Assembly (NCBI GenBank): GCA_937895955.1
Contig: CALAZI010000179.1
Span: 1 to 12,414, forward strand
Origin: an uncultured Alphaproteobacteria bacterium
GTDB lineage: Bacteria > Pseudomonadota > Alphaproteobacteria > Caulobacterales > Parvularculaceae
DNA: 12,414 nt
Direction of reading: 5' to 3'
A program made the translations under genes and the position numbers. Of this stretch, positions 1-6,767 are shown in pieces. Position 1 is the stretch's first letter; each line of letters begins with the position of its first letter. Under the pieces are notes generated by a model that worked only from the letters and a program-made list of their open reading frames with translations, did no database searches and was not told where the DNA came from.

Positions 1-56
1 CCAAGTTCGAGGCCTACGTTTCGGACGGCGTGAAGAAAGCCGCGCCGAAGGCGTAG
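1..56 (+). CDS. C-terminal end of an unidentified protein (partial)
   Basis: An open frame enters from the left edge and stops at TAG 54-56. The visible tail is KFEAYVSDGVKKAAPKA, a basic, alanine/lysine-rich C-terminus. Such tails occur in phasins, nucleoid proteins and other small basic proteins, so the family cannot be assigned from 17 residues. It is treated as real because the frame is followed at once by a well-formed rho-independent terminator on the same strand. Confidence 0.55.
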   Translation, partial: KFEAYVSDGVKKAAPKA

Positions 57-82
57 ACCTCCTCTCGTTTCGATTAAAAGGC

Positions 83-119
83 AGGCGCGCTTCCGAAAAG
101 AGGCGCGCCTTCTTATATT
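83..119 (+). terminator. Rho-independent terminator of the left-edge gene
   Basis: AGGCGCGC at 83-90 pairs perfectly with GCGCGCCT at 103-110 around a 12-nt loop (91-102). The T-rich but interrupted tract TCTTATATTA (111-120) follows. The position, about 27 nt after the stop codon at 54-56, fits termination of the left-edge transcript. The tail also resembles a -10 box for the next gene. Confidence 0.75.
91..119 (+). promoter_or_regulatory. Candidate sigma70-type promoter giving a leaderless mRNA
   Basis: TATATT at 114-119 is close to the TATAAT consensus and lies 7 nt before the ATG at 126, where transcription would normally begin. Seventeen nt upstream is TTCCGA (91-96), a weak match (3 of 6) to TTGACA. 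No Shine-Dalgarno sequence precedes the ATG. Together this suggests a transcript starting at or near its own start codon, from a promoter that overlaps the terminator stem-loop. The -10 box is seen directly; leaderless initiation is inference. Confidence 0.4.
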
Positions 120-125
120 ATTCTT

Positions 126-602
126 ATGAGCGGCCTGACCTGCCTGCGGCGATATTACGATCCGGAAGAAGCGTTTGTCGTCAAAAGCGCGCTTGAGGCC
201 GCCGGCGTCAACGCCATACTCATCGACGAATGTCACCTTGGGGCTAATCCCGCCTTGCGGATCGGCCTTGGCGGTTACCGCCTTTCGGTTCCGGCTCATG
301 AAGAAGCCGCAGCGCTCGAAGCGCTCGCCGAGCTTGAATCCTTTGAATGCGACGAACCGATCGGCGCGGACGTCGCATGCCTTAATTGCGGCGGACGAAA
401 ATTTAGGCGCATGCGCAGCATGCGTTGGACGGCTGTCGCTTTTCTGACCGGCAGCGCCTTCGCTGCGCAGAACCGACATGCGCGATGCCTTTCCTGCGGC
501 GAAACCGTCAATTATGATGACAGGCCGCTTACAAGCCGGCTGTTCTTTTTTCTTTCGTCCATGGCGATTCTGGCCTTTATCGCTTGGCAATTTCTGGCGT
601 GA
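126..602 (+). CDS. DUF2007 domain protein with zinc ribbon and C-terminal membrane helix
   Basis: This is a 158-residue protein in three parts. Residues 6-70 resemble DUF2007 (putative signal-transducing) domains: an LRRYYDPEEAFVVKSALEAAG-type start followed by a compact ferredoxin-like fold. Residues 85-124 carry two CxxC pairs, C85/C88 (CLNCGG) and C121/C124 (CLSCGE), which look like a zinc ribbon; the 32 residues between them include a hydrophobic patch at 101-114. Residues 139-157 form a hydrophobic C-terminal membrane segment after a short charged stretch. The start was chosen because the DUF2007 match begins within a few residues of this ATG. There is no Shine-Dalgarno sequence; a -10-like box sits just upstream. 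DUF2007 proteins have no established biochemical activity, and the substrate or partner is unknown. Confidence 0.75.
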   Translation: MSGLTCLRRYYDPEEAFVVKSALEAAGVNAILIDECHLGANPALRIGLGGYRLSVPAHEEAAALEALAELESFECDEPIGADVACLNCGGRKFRRMRSMRWTAVAFLTGSAFAAQNRHARCLSCGETVNYDDRPLTSRLFFFLSSMAILAFIAWQFLA

Positions 603-734
603 TTTCTCATTTAGTTTCTCTCCAGCCAATCGATAGTGGTTCGCCATTTGCGCGATAATTTTTGCGTTAGTTACGGAATTTCTTCGCACCGTCTGGGTGC
701 TCGAATCGAGCGCGCATGCGGGTCGTTGCGATTC

Positions 735-752
735 TATCCGTAATATCCGTAA
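735..752. repeat. Perfect tandem repeat of the 9-mer TATCCGTAA
   Basis: TATCCGTAA occurs at 735-743 and again at 744-752 without a spacer. The reverse-complement core TTACGGA is at 671-677, about 60 bp to the left. Two head-to-tail copies plus an inverted one resemble a set of protein-binding sites, but the gap is convergent, so a promoter role is not obvious. It could be chance. Confidence 0.4.
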
Positions 753-853
753 GCTTACATTTCGTGCGATTGGGGAATGCGCGCGCGATAGAGCGGCGTT
801 AAAATTCAACATGCGCATCCTCCTTCCTTCGCTTCCTTCCAACCGCCGCTAGC

Positions 854-903
854 CCCGGCTTTCGCCGGGATGGGCGGGAAACCAATCCGGTTTCCCAACG
901 CCC
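854..903. repeat. Double-hairpin intergenic repeat, shares an arm with the 11.5-kb palindrome
   Basis: The first hairpin is CCCGGC (854-859), loop TTTC, GCCGGG (864-869). The second is GGGAAACC (876-883), loop AATCC, GGTTTCCC (889-896), extended by GGGC (872-875) with GCCC (900-903) across a 3-nt bulge. The 19-mer CCCGGCTTTCGCCGGGATG at 854-872 is identical to 11538-11556. That suggests two members of one dispersed family, here with a different second half. No T-run follows, so it is not a typical intrinsic terminator. Confidence 0.6.
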
Positions 904-1042
904 CATAATCATAAGGCTGCTGGAGAGGGGTGGGATAAGTAGGGGGATAACTTAATCCGGAACGATCATGCCATTGAAAATACTAGTAGAATTTTTCGCC
1001 TAAAACGCGATATTTCCGCGCGATTCGCGTCGCTGTCAAAAC

Positions 1043-1798
1043 TTAATCGCGCGCCGCGTAAATCAGAACGCGATGGCCGCGCACGAACTGTTCGTAATCG
1101 TCTTTGTCATGTTTCAGGACGTCGATTTCGCCAAAGCCGAATTTCTTCAAAAGAAACGTGAGCGCGCCGAGCGACGGCGTCAGGCAGAAAGTCGTCGCGC
1201 CGCCTGACGCGAGTTGCGGCGAATCGACGGTGAGCGAAAAGACGCCCTCGACCTCGCGCTGCCACTGATAGCCGCCCTGTTCAATCCGACCCTTGAAATC
1301 GAACGGGAAGACCTGCGTCTCGATGAAGATGTGTTTGCGCGCAAGCTTGCAGGCGAGGCGCAGCACGTGAATCGGGTCTTCAAGATGATACATCAATCCA
1401 AACAGCAGCACGAAATCCGCCGCGTCTTTCGGATCAAACCGGCGATAGCGAAGATCGGTCTGCTCGAAAGAAACGTTTTCGACATTCAGCAAGTCGCAGA
1501 TGAGCCGCGCGCCGTCGATGCTTTCCTGCCGATATTCAAGCCCCTGCACAGTCTTGAAGTGTTTTGCGAGCTCAACTGAAAAATAACCTTCGTGGGAAGC
1601 AAGATCGAGCGCGGTTTCAGCCCGGGCGTTCGGGACGCGCGACTTGATGATATTGACGAGCGCATCGCGGCGCGCGGTATGAATTTTTTCGACGGCGTCG
1701 CTGAGGTGCGTTTTCGTGACCGCTCCGTCCGGCAAGGGAAAGCGATAAAACCAGTTCCGCTCTTTCGCTTTCGCGAGCATTTCATTCCTGTCGGCCAT
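1043..1798 (-). CDS. Class I SAM-dependent methyltransferase (CmoB/DUF1698-like)
   Basis: The 251-residue product is a Rossmann-fold methyltransferase. The glycine motif I region is LDLASHEGYFS (residues 64-74), with the acidic residue expected to bind the ribose hydroxyls in QGLEYR (E88). A motif IV-type stretch, DFVLLFGLMYHLEDP, is at 128-142. The N-terminus has a FYRFPLPDG-T pattern (residues 17-28) reminiscent of CmoB-like proteins, but at about 250 residues it is shorter than CmoB, and the substrate cannot be named. The ATG at 1798 was preferred because AGGA lies 7 nt upstream. A GTG six codons earlier (1816) has no ribosome site. It follows the FAD-dependent dehydrogenase by 53 bp on the same strand and probably shares its transcript. 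Confidence 0.8.
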   Translation of the reverse strand: MADRNEMLAKAKERNWFYRFPLPDGAVTKTHLSDAVEKIHTARRDALVNIIKSRVPNARAETALDLASHEGYFSVELAKHFKTVQGLEYRQESIDGARLICDLLNVENVSFEQTDLRYRRFDPKDAADFVLLFGLMYHLEDPIHVLRLACKLARKHIFIETQVFPFDFKGRIEQGGYQWQREVEGVFSLTVDSPQLASGGATTFCLTPSLGALTFLLKKFGFGEIDVLKHDKDDYEQFVRGHRVLIYAARD

Positions 1799-1851
1799 GC
1801 CTTGATCCTGTTTCACCCGATAGCCGTTAGAAACGACGTCGCGCGCAAAGT

Positions 1852-3474
1852 CTATCCGCAGCCGGCGATGTCGGCGGCGAGCGCCTTCGCCGTCCTGATG
1901 CCGTCAATCGCGGCGGAATAAATGCCGCCGGCGTAGCCCGCGCCTTCGCCCGCCGGATATAATCCGTCTACGGAAAGGCTTTGATGGTCGGCGCGGCGCG
2001 TCATGCGGACGGGGCTCGACGTGCGCGTTTCAACGCCGGTCATCACTGCGTCATCCATGTCGTAGCCCTTGATCTTCCGCCCGAAGACCGGAAGCGCCTC
2101 CTTGAGCGCCTCGACGGCCCAGCCTGGAAGACACGAAGACAAATCCGTCGGCGTGACGCCCGGCCTATAGGAAGGTTCGACGCTGCGCATCTCCGTCGAG
2201 GGAACGCCTTTCAAAAAATCGCCGACAAGCTGCGCCGGCGCGCGCCATGTCGACCCGCCTGCGGCATAGGCCTTTTCTTCCCAATGGCGTTGAAAGGCGA
2301 TTCCGGCGAGCGGGTTTTCGCGCGCGTCGCCCGGAAAATCGTTCGGAGTCAGCGACACGACGAGGCCCGAATTGGCGTTTCGTTCCTTCCTTGAATATTG
2401 GCTCATGCCGTTAGTGACGAGACGCCCCTCTTCCGACGCCGCCGCGACGACCGTGCCGCCGGGGCACATGCAGAAGGAATAGACCGTGCGGCCGTTCTTC
2501 GCCTGATGCGACAGGCGGTATTCGGCTGCGCCTAAAATCTTGTTCCCGGCGCACTCGCCGAATTGGGCGCGATCGATGATCGATTGAGGGTGCTCGATGC
2601 GAACGCCGATCGACAAGGGCTTCGCCTCAAAGAAGACGCCGCGCCGATGCAGCATTTCGAACGTGTCGCGCGAGGAATGACCGAGCGCCATCACGACATG
2701 GCTCGCAGCAATCGTCTCGCCATTCTCCAGAACGACGCCTTCGATCCTTTTGCGCTCGCCGCCCGAAAGCGCGATATCGGCGACGCGCGCCTCGAACCGG
2801 AATTCCCCGCCGAGCGCCTCGATCTTTGCGCGGATGTTCTCGACCATCGAGACGAGGCGGAACGTGCCGATATGGGGATGGGCGACATAAAGGATTTCGT
2901 CGGGCGCGCCCGCCGCGACAAACTCCTTCAGCACCTTGCGCCCCAAAAATTCCGGATCGCGGATCTGGCTGTAGAGCTTGCCGTCCGAGAATGTGCCGGC
3001 GCCGCCCTCGCCGAACTGAACGTTCGAGGCGGGGTTCAATACGCGCTGGCGCCAGAATTTGAACGTGTCGACAGTTCGTTCCCGGACGATCTTGCCGCGT
3101 TCGAGAATGATCGGCCTGCAGCCGGCCTCGGCGAGGATGAGCGCGGCGAAAATCCCGCAGGGGCCGAAGCCGACGACGATGGGGCGCTCAGCGCCCGCTG
3201 GCGCCTTCGCCGCCGGCCGGAAACTCATGTCCGGCGTCTTGCCGATATAGGGATCGCGCTCGAAGCGTTTGAGGACCGCCGCCTCATCCGCCGCTTCCAC
3301 GTCGACGATATAGACGAGCTGGATATTCTTCTTTTTGCGCGAATCCGCCGCGCGCTTGTAAACGGCGAAATCGACAAGATCGGCGTCGTTCATTTCAAGA
3401 CGCGCGAGAAGCGCCGCCTTCAGGGCGGGCGCGTCATGATCGAGCGGCAATCTGATTTCCTGAACGCGGATCAT
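1852..3474 (-). CDS. FAD-dependent dehydrogenase, COG2509 type
   Basis: The 540-residue cytoplasmic flavoprotein is close to the usual length of COG2509 'uncharacterized FAD-dependent dehydrogenases'. The N-terminal 90 residues form the small domain typical of the family, opening MIRVQEIRLPLDHD. The dinucleotide-binding glycine motif IVVGFGPCGIFAA is at 99-111, ending with an acidic residue at E125 (LERG). Family-typical glycine-rich segments follow: FGEGGAGTFSDGK (154-166), SFCMCPGG (333-340), ETRTSSPVR (482-490) and the C-terminal FAD-binding PAGEGAGYAGG (507-517). The substrate is not established. The start is ATG 3474, where the family's conserved N-terminus begins. An upstream TTG at 3531 would add an unconserved 19-residue extension, although an AAAGGAG lies inside that extension. 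It is divergent from the dienelactone hydrolase gene across 105 bp that show no convincing promoter box. Confidence 0.87.
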   Translation of the reverse strand: MIRVQEIRLPLDHDAPALKAALLARLEMNDADLVDFAVYKRAADSRKKKNIQLVYIVDVEAADEAAVLKRFERDPYIGKTPDMSFRPAAKAPAGAERPIVVGFGPCGIFAALILAEAGCRPIILERGKIVRERTVDTFKFWRQRVLNPASNVQFGEGGAGTFSDGKLYSQIRDPEFLGRKVLKEFVAAGAPDEILYVAHPHIGTFRLVSMVENIRAKIEALGGEFRFEARVADIALSGGERKRIEGVVLENGETIAASHVVMALGHSSRDTFEMLHRRGVFFEAKPLSIGVRIEHPQSIIDRAQFGECAGNKILGAAEYRLSHQAKNGRTVYSFCMCPGGTVVAAASEEGRLVTNGMSQYSRKERNANSGLVVSLTPNDFPGDARENPLAGIAFQRHWEEKAYAAGGSTWRAPAQLVGDFLKGVPSTEMRSVEPSYRPGVTPTDLSSCLPGWAVEALKEALPVFGRKIKGYDMDDAVMTGVETRTSSPVRMTRRADHQSLSVDGLYPAGEGAGYAGGIYSAAIDGIRTAKALAADIAGCG

Positions 3475-3579
3475 CTCGGGCTTGGCGTCGGCTTCTGCGC
3501 TCTCCTTTAGAGCCCGGCTCGCCGCGCGCAAGGCGATTCCGGGCTGTCGCGCTCTTCGCCGCCGCGCTATAGGTCTTCA

Positions 3580-4515
3580 ATGCTGAAAAAAATCCCCCAG
3601 CCGATTATCGATCTCTACGACGCCTTCACCCATGGCGCGATCGACCGGCGGTCCTTCCTCGACCGCCTGGCGAAACTCGCCGGCGGCGGCGCGGCTGCGA
3701 CGGCGCTCCTGCCGCTTCTCGCCAATGATTACGCCCGCGCGGCGATCATCGCAGAGGATGACGAACGGCTTTCGACTGCGACAGTCAAATTCGACACCGG
3801 CGCCATCCTCGACATCATCGAGCCTGAAACGGCGAACGGCGCCGCCGCGCCGACGAAGCACCTGCCTTTCGTCACCGCCTATCACGCGCGGCCGAAAGAC
3901 AGGTCGATCTCGCCGGCGATCATCGTCATCCACGAAAATCGCGGGCTCAATCCGCACATTAAGGACGTCGCGCGGCGCATCGCGCTTGAAGGCTTTCACG
4001 CTTTCGCCGTCGACATGCTCTCGCCCTATGGCGGAACGCCCGAAGACGAAGACGGCGCGCGGGCGTTGATCGGCAAATTGAATCCGGAAAAGACAACCGC
4101 CAAGCTCGCGAAAATCGTCGAACATCTCGCGCTTGTGAAAACCCATCAGCGCATGGTCGGCGCGGTCGGCTTTTGCTGGGGCGGCGGCATGGTGAACCGC
4201 CTCGCCGCGGCGTCGCCCCATCTCGCCGCGGGCGTCGCCTATTACGGTCGACAGATCGCCGCCGAGGAAGCTGCGAAAATCAAGGCGAAGCTTATGCTGC
4301 ATTACGCCGGCGAGGATGAGCGCATCAACGCCGGGATCGCCGATTACGAAGCCGCGTTGACATCGGCCGGCGTCGATTATCGCCTTTTCATGTATGAAGG
4401 CGCGCAGCACGCCTTCAACAATGATGCGAATGAAGCGCGTTATGACAAGACGGCCGCCGATCTCGCCTGGACCCGCACGATCGCCTTTTTCAACGAAACC
4501 CTGCAACCGAAGTGA
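3580..4515 (+). CDS. Dienelactone hydrolase family protein, TAT-exported (YghX-like)
   Basis: This is a 311-residue alpha/beta hydrolase of the dienelactone hydrolase family. The catalytic residues are visible: nucleophile C199 in GFCWGGG (197-203), D246 in AGEDERI, H277 in GAQHAFN, and E119 in HENRG, matching the Cys-Asp-His triad and activating Glu of the family. The N-terminus has IDRRSFLDRL (21-30), a twin-arginine motif, then a hydrophobic alanine-rich stretch ending near YARAA (51-55), so periplasmic export by TAT is likely. A long n-region before the RR pair is usual for YghX-type members. The true substrate is unknown; members act on lactones and esters. The gene heads an eight-gene plus-strand run, and its stop lies 6 nt before the next start. 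The Shine-Dalgarno signal is weak. Confidence 0.87.
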   Translation: MLKKIPQPIIDLYDAFTHGAIDRRSFLDRLAKLAGGGAAATALLPLLANDYARAAIIAEDDERLSTATVKFDTGAILDIIEPETANGAAAPTKHLPFVTAYHARPKDRSISPAIIVIHENRGLNPHIKDVARRIALEGFHAFAVDMLSPYGGTPEDEDGARALIGKLNPEKTTAKLAKIVEHLALVKTHQRMVGAVGFCWGGGMVNRLAAASPHLAAGVAYYGRQIAAEEAAKIKAKLMLHYAGEDERINAGIADYEAALTSAGVDYRLFMYEGAQHAFNNDANEARYDKTAADLAWTRTIAFFNETLQPK

Positions 4516-4521
4516 CGCCGC

Positions 4522-6201
4522 ATGATTGCGAAAAATCTCTTGATCGCCCTCGCCCTGTTCTCAGCCTCGGCAAGCGCGGCGGCGGCGAAAGACAGCCGCA
4601 AGGATCTCGTCAAACTCTGGAAGGATTGGCGCGCGTTCGAGGCGCCGGTCGTTGAGAATTGCGCGCCGGATTATTCGCCGGCGGCGATGACGAAAAAGGC
4701 CGAAGGACTGGCGACCTTCAAGGCGCGGCTCGCTGCAATCAACCCGGACAAATGGACCGCGCGCGACACGACCGACTACGCGCTTGTCGAAGCGGAGATG
4801 AACGGGCTCGATTTCGACCTGCGCATCTTGCAGCCCTGGGCGCGCGATCCCTCTTTCTACGCCAGCGTCTTCGCGGAAGAGAGCGATGTTCCCGAACATG
4901 AAGGGCCGAACGCCCGGCCCGCGATCGACCTTTACGACTATTCCTATCCCTTATCCGCGAAAGACCAGAAGGATCTCGCCTGCCGCCTCGGCGCCGTTCC
5001 GGCCTTGCTGGAACAGGCGAAGGAAAACCTGAAAGGCTCGAACGCGCGCGATCTGTGGACCTATGCCGACCGCGCCTTTCGCTGGCAGGCCGAAGCGCTC
5101 GACGCCCTTGAGGCTGGAACGCTTTCGATGCGCACGCTTGAAGGAACGGTCAAAGGCTCGCTTGACGGCGCGGGCGCCGACCTTCGCGCCGCGGTCGACG
5201 CCGCGCAGGAAGCGACCGCGGATTTCCGCGCCTTCATCGCGGCCGAAGCGCCGTCGAAAACCGGACCTTCGGGCGTCGGCAAGGAAAATTACGACTGGTC
5301 CATGAAAAACGTTCATCTCGTTTCCTATGGTTGGGATGAACAAGTCGCGCTCCTTCGCCGCGAGCTTGAACGCGCCCGCGCCTCCCTCGCGCTAGAAGAG
5401 TTTCACAATCGCGGCGCAGCGCCGCAATCGCCGGTCGATGACGAGGCGGCCTATATGGAAATGGCGCGCGCCAAGATGAAGGCGCTCGCCGATTTCCTGA
5501 TCGACGGCGGCCTCGTCGCCGAGAAAACCTATTATCGCGAAGCGCTCGACAATGAGATCGGCGGCTATACGCCCCCTGAAGAGAGAAATTTTTTCAGCCA
5601 CGGCGCGGCGCGCGACCCCTCGCCGCTCTATTCGCATTTCTATCACTGGATCGAACTCGCCATGCGCAAGCATGAGCCGCATAAGAGCCCGATCCGCGCC
5701 GCCGAGCCGCTTTACGACATCTATGACAGCCGGTCGGAAGGCCTTGCGACGGCGGTCGAGGAACTCTTCATGCAGGCGGGGCTTTACGACGACAATCCGC
5801 GCAGCCGCGAGATCGTCTGGATCATGCTCGCCAATCGCGCCGCGCGCGGCCTCGCCTCGCTGTATGTGCAGTCGAACGACATGACTCTCGATGAAGCCGG
5901 CAAGTTCCATGCGAGCTGGACGCCGCGCGGCTGGTCCGATGCGACAAGCGATCTCGTCGGTTTTGAGCAACTTCTCTATCTGCGCCAACCCGGCTACGGG
6001 ACAAGCTATGTCACCGGCAAGCTGGAGCTTGACCGCCTGATCAGCGATTACGCCTTCATGAAAGAGCAAAAAGGCGAGATTTTCAGCCTTCCGGAGTTTT
6101 TCCGCGACATGAATGCGGCGGGCGTCGTTCCGTTTTCCCTGATCAGCGAGGAAATGGCGCTGAAAGGAACGTCTTATTCGGATGATGGCGACGCTGAATA
6201 A
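4522..6201 (+). CDS. DUF885-like exported protein, metal motif not conserved
   Basis: The 559-residue protein has a Sec signal peptide at residues 1-22 (alanine-rich core, likely cut near AAAA-KD). The C-terminal half follows the DUF885 pattern: SEGLATAVEELFMQAGLYDD (405-424) in place of EGWAlYaE, RAARGLASLYV (439-449), LRQPGYGTSYVTGK (487-500) in place of the PGQ...Y..G segment, and FSLPEFFRDMNAAGVVPFSLI (521-541). The zinc-type HExxPGHH motif expected before EGW is not intact. The matching place reads SHFYHWIEL (371-379), keeping at most one ligand histidine, although E406 survives. So either the protein is catalytically inactive or it uses different chemistry. The reading frame is complete and shows no decay. 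The start is 6 nt after the dienelactone hydrolase stop, suggesting co-transcription. Confidence 0.75.
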   Translation: MIAKNLLIALALFSASASAAAAKDSRKDLVKLWKDWRAFEAPVVENCAPDYSPAAMTKKAEGLATFKARLAAINPDKWTARDTTDYALVEAEMNGLDFDLRILQPWARDPSFYASVFAEESDVPEHEGPNARPAIDLYDYSYPLSAKDQKDLACRLGAVPALLEQAKENLKGSNARDLWTYADRAFRWQAEALDALEAGTLSMRTLEGTVKGSLDGAGADLRAAVDAAQEATADFRAFIAAEAPSKTGPSGVGKENYDWSMKNVHLVSYGWDEQVALLRRELERARASLALEEFHNRGAAPQSPVDDEAAYMEMARAKMKALADFLIDGGLVAEKTYYREALDNEIGGYTPPEERNFFSHGAARDPSPLYSHFYHWIELAMRKHEPHKSPIRAAEPLYDIYDSRSEGLATAVEELFMQAGLYDDNPRSREIVWIMLANRAARGLASLYVQSNDMTLDEAGKFHASWTPRGWSDATSDLVGFEQLLYLRQPGYGTSYVTGKLELDRLISDYAFMKEQKGEIFSLPEFFRDMNAAGVVPFSLISEEMALKGTSYSDDGDAE

Positions 6202-6264
6202 GGCTTTTGTCGAAAAGAAACGGGGACGCGCCGTCATCGATCGACGATTCAAAAAGGATTTTCC

Positions 6265-6753
6265 ATGAAGTTCATTCTCGCCGCTCTGGCCATATTGGCC
6301 GCCGCCGGACCCGCCCGCGCCGATAGCGCCGCCGCGCTGCTTGACCGTCTTGAAGGCGACTGGGTTGCAGCCGGCGAGGCGTTCGGCGCGCCCGCTGACA
6401 GTCAGATGCGATGGACGCCGGCGCTGGGCGGAAAATTCATGCGCCTTGAATACCGCATCGAGATGCGGCCCGCCGGCAAAGAACCGTCAGTTTTCGAAGG
6501 CGTCGCCTTTTACGATCGCGTCGACGGCGAACGCGCCTTCTGGGCGGACAATTCAGGCGACTTGCACCCGATCCGCGCTGAAACCGACGGCGCTGCGCTG
6601 ATTGCGCATTGGGGCGTCGCCGGCGCAAAGCAGGGTCGCACGCGCTATGAAGCGACGGTTGAAGGAAAGGTCGCGGTGACCGACTGGCTCCTGACGAAGG
6701 AAGGGTGGCGGCGCTTCAATGCGACAACATTCGAACGCCGCAAGGACGACTGA
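6265..6753 (+). CDS. Small exported lipocalin-like/DUF1579-like protein
   Basis: The 162-residue protein has a clear Sec signal peptide (MKFILAALAILAAAGPARA, cut after residue 19 before DS). The mature part begins with an L-x-G-x-W element (LEGDWVAAGE, 29-38), continues with WTPALGGKFMRLEYRIEM (50-67), and is rich in alternating beta-strand patterns to the end. This resembles DUF1579 and other lipocalin-like beta-barrel proteins that bind small hydrophobic ligands, but no ligand can be inferred. The start is well supported by AAGGA at 6254-6258, six nt before the ATG. It is 63 bp downstream of the DUF885-like gene and 14 bp upstream of trmB. The family assignment is tentative, though the gene itself looks real. 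Confidence 0.7.
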   Translation: MKFILAALAILAAAGPARADSAAALLDRLEGDWVAAGEAFGAPADSQMRWTPALGGKFMRLEYRIEMRPAGKEPSVFEGVAFYDRVDGERAFWADNSGDLHPIRAETDGAALIAHWGVAGAKQGRTRYEATVEGKVAVTDWLLTKEGWRRFNATTFERRKDD

Positions 6754-6767
6754 ACGGGATCAGGCGA

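Larger units (their letters stand above)
603..1042. other. Gene-free convergent intergenic region (440 bp)
   Basis: No supported gene was seen on either strand. The region separates two convergent genes and is more AT-rich in places than its surroundings. It contains a hairpin at 686-700 (GCACC/GGTGC), near-perfect palindromes at 699-711 (GCTCGA-A-TCGAGC) and 713-720 (CGCATGCG), a tandem 9-mer at 735-752, a double hairpin at 854-903, and the 7-mer GGGATAA twice at 932-938 and 944-950. Near the end of the minus-strand methyltransferase, a 4-bp CGCG stem (1006-1009 with 1017-1020) followed on that strand by four U is a poor terminator candidate. Confidence 0.6.

Noticed and set aside
735..950. 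Short repeats in the first intergenic gap as a CRISPR array or origin
   Set aside because: There are only two copies of a 9-mer without spacers, no leader, no cas genes, no DnaA-box cluster and no replication gene nearby.
1006..1020. Terminator for the minus-strand methyltransferase
   Set aside because: The stem is only 4 bp with a run of four U on that strand, which is too weak to list as a terminator.
2563..3510. 315-codon open frame on the plus strand across the FAD-dependent dehydrogenase
   Set aside because: The minus strand carries clear FAD-binding motifs, and the plus-strand translation has typical antisense composition.
3475..3579. Divergent promoters between the FAD-dependent dehydrogenase and the dienelactone hydrolase
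   Set aside because: Promoters are expected here from the gene layout, but no pair of -35/-10 boxes is clear enough to place.
3577..4506. 309-codon open frame on the minus strand across the dienelactone hydrolase gene
   Set aside because: It mirrors a gene with an intact catalytic triad. The translation is rich in Arg, Asp and Gly with no recognisable motif, as expected from the antisense of GC-rich coding DNA.
5632..6201. DUF885-like gene as a pseudogene
   Set aside because: The motif loss tempted this call, but the frame is uninterrupted, the signal peptide is good and the other conserved blocks are intact, so inactivity does not mean decay.
5392..6252. 286-codon minus-strand frame over the DUF885-like gene
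   Set aside because: It is antisense to a block with conserved DUF885-type segments and has no ribosome site or motif of its own.
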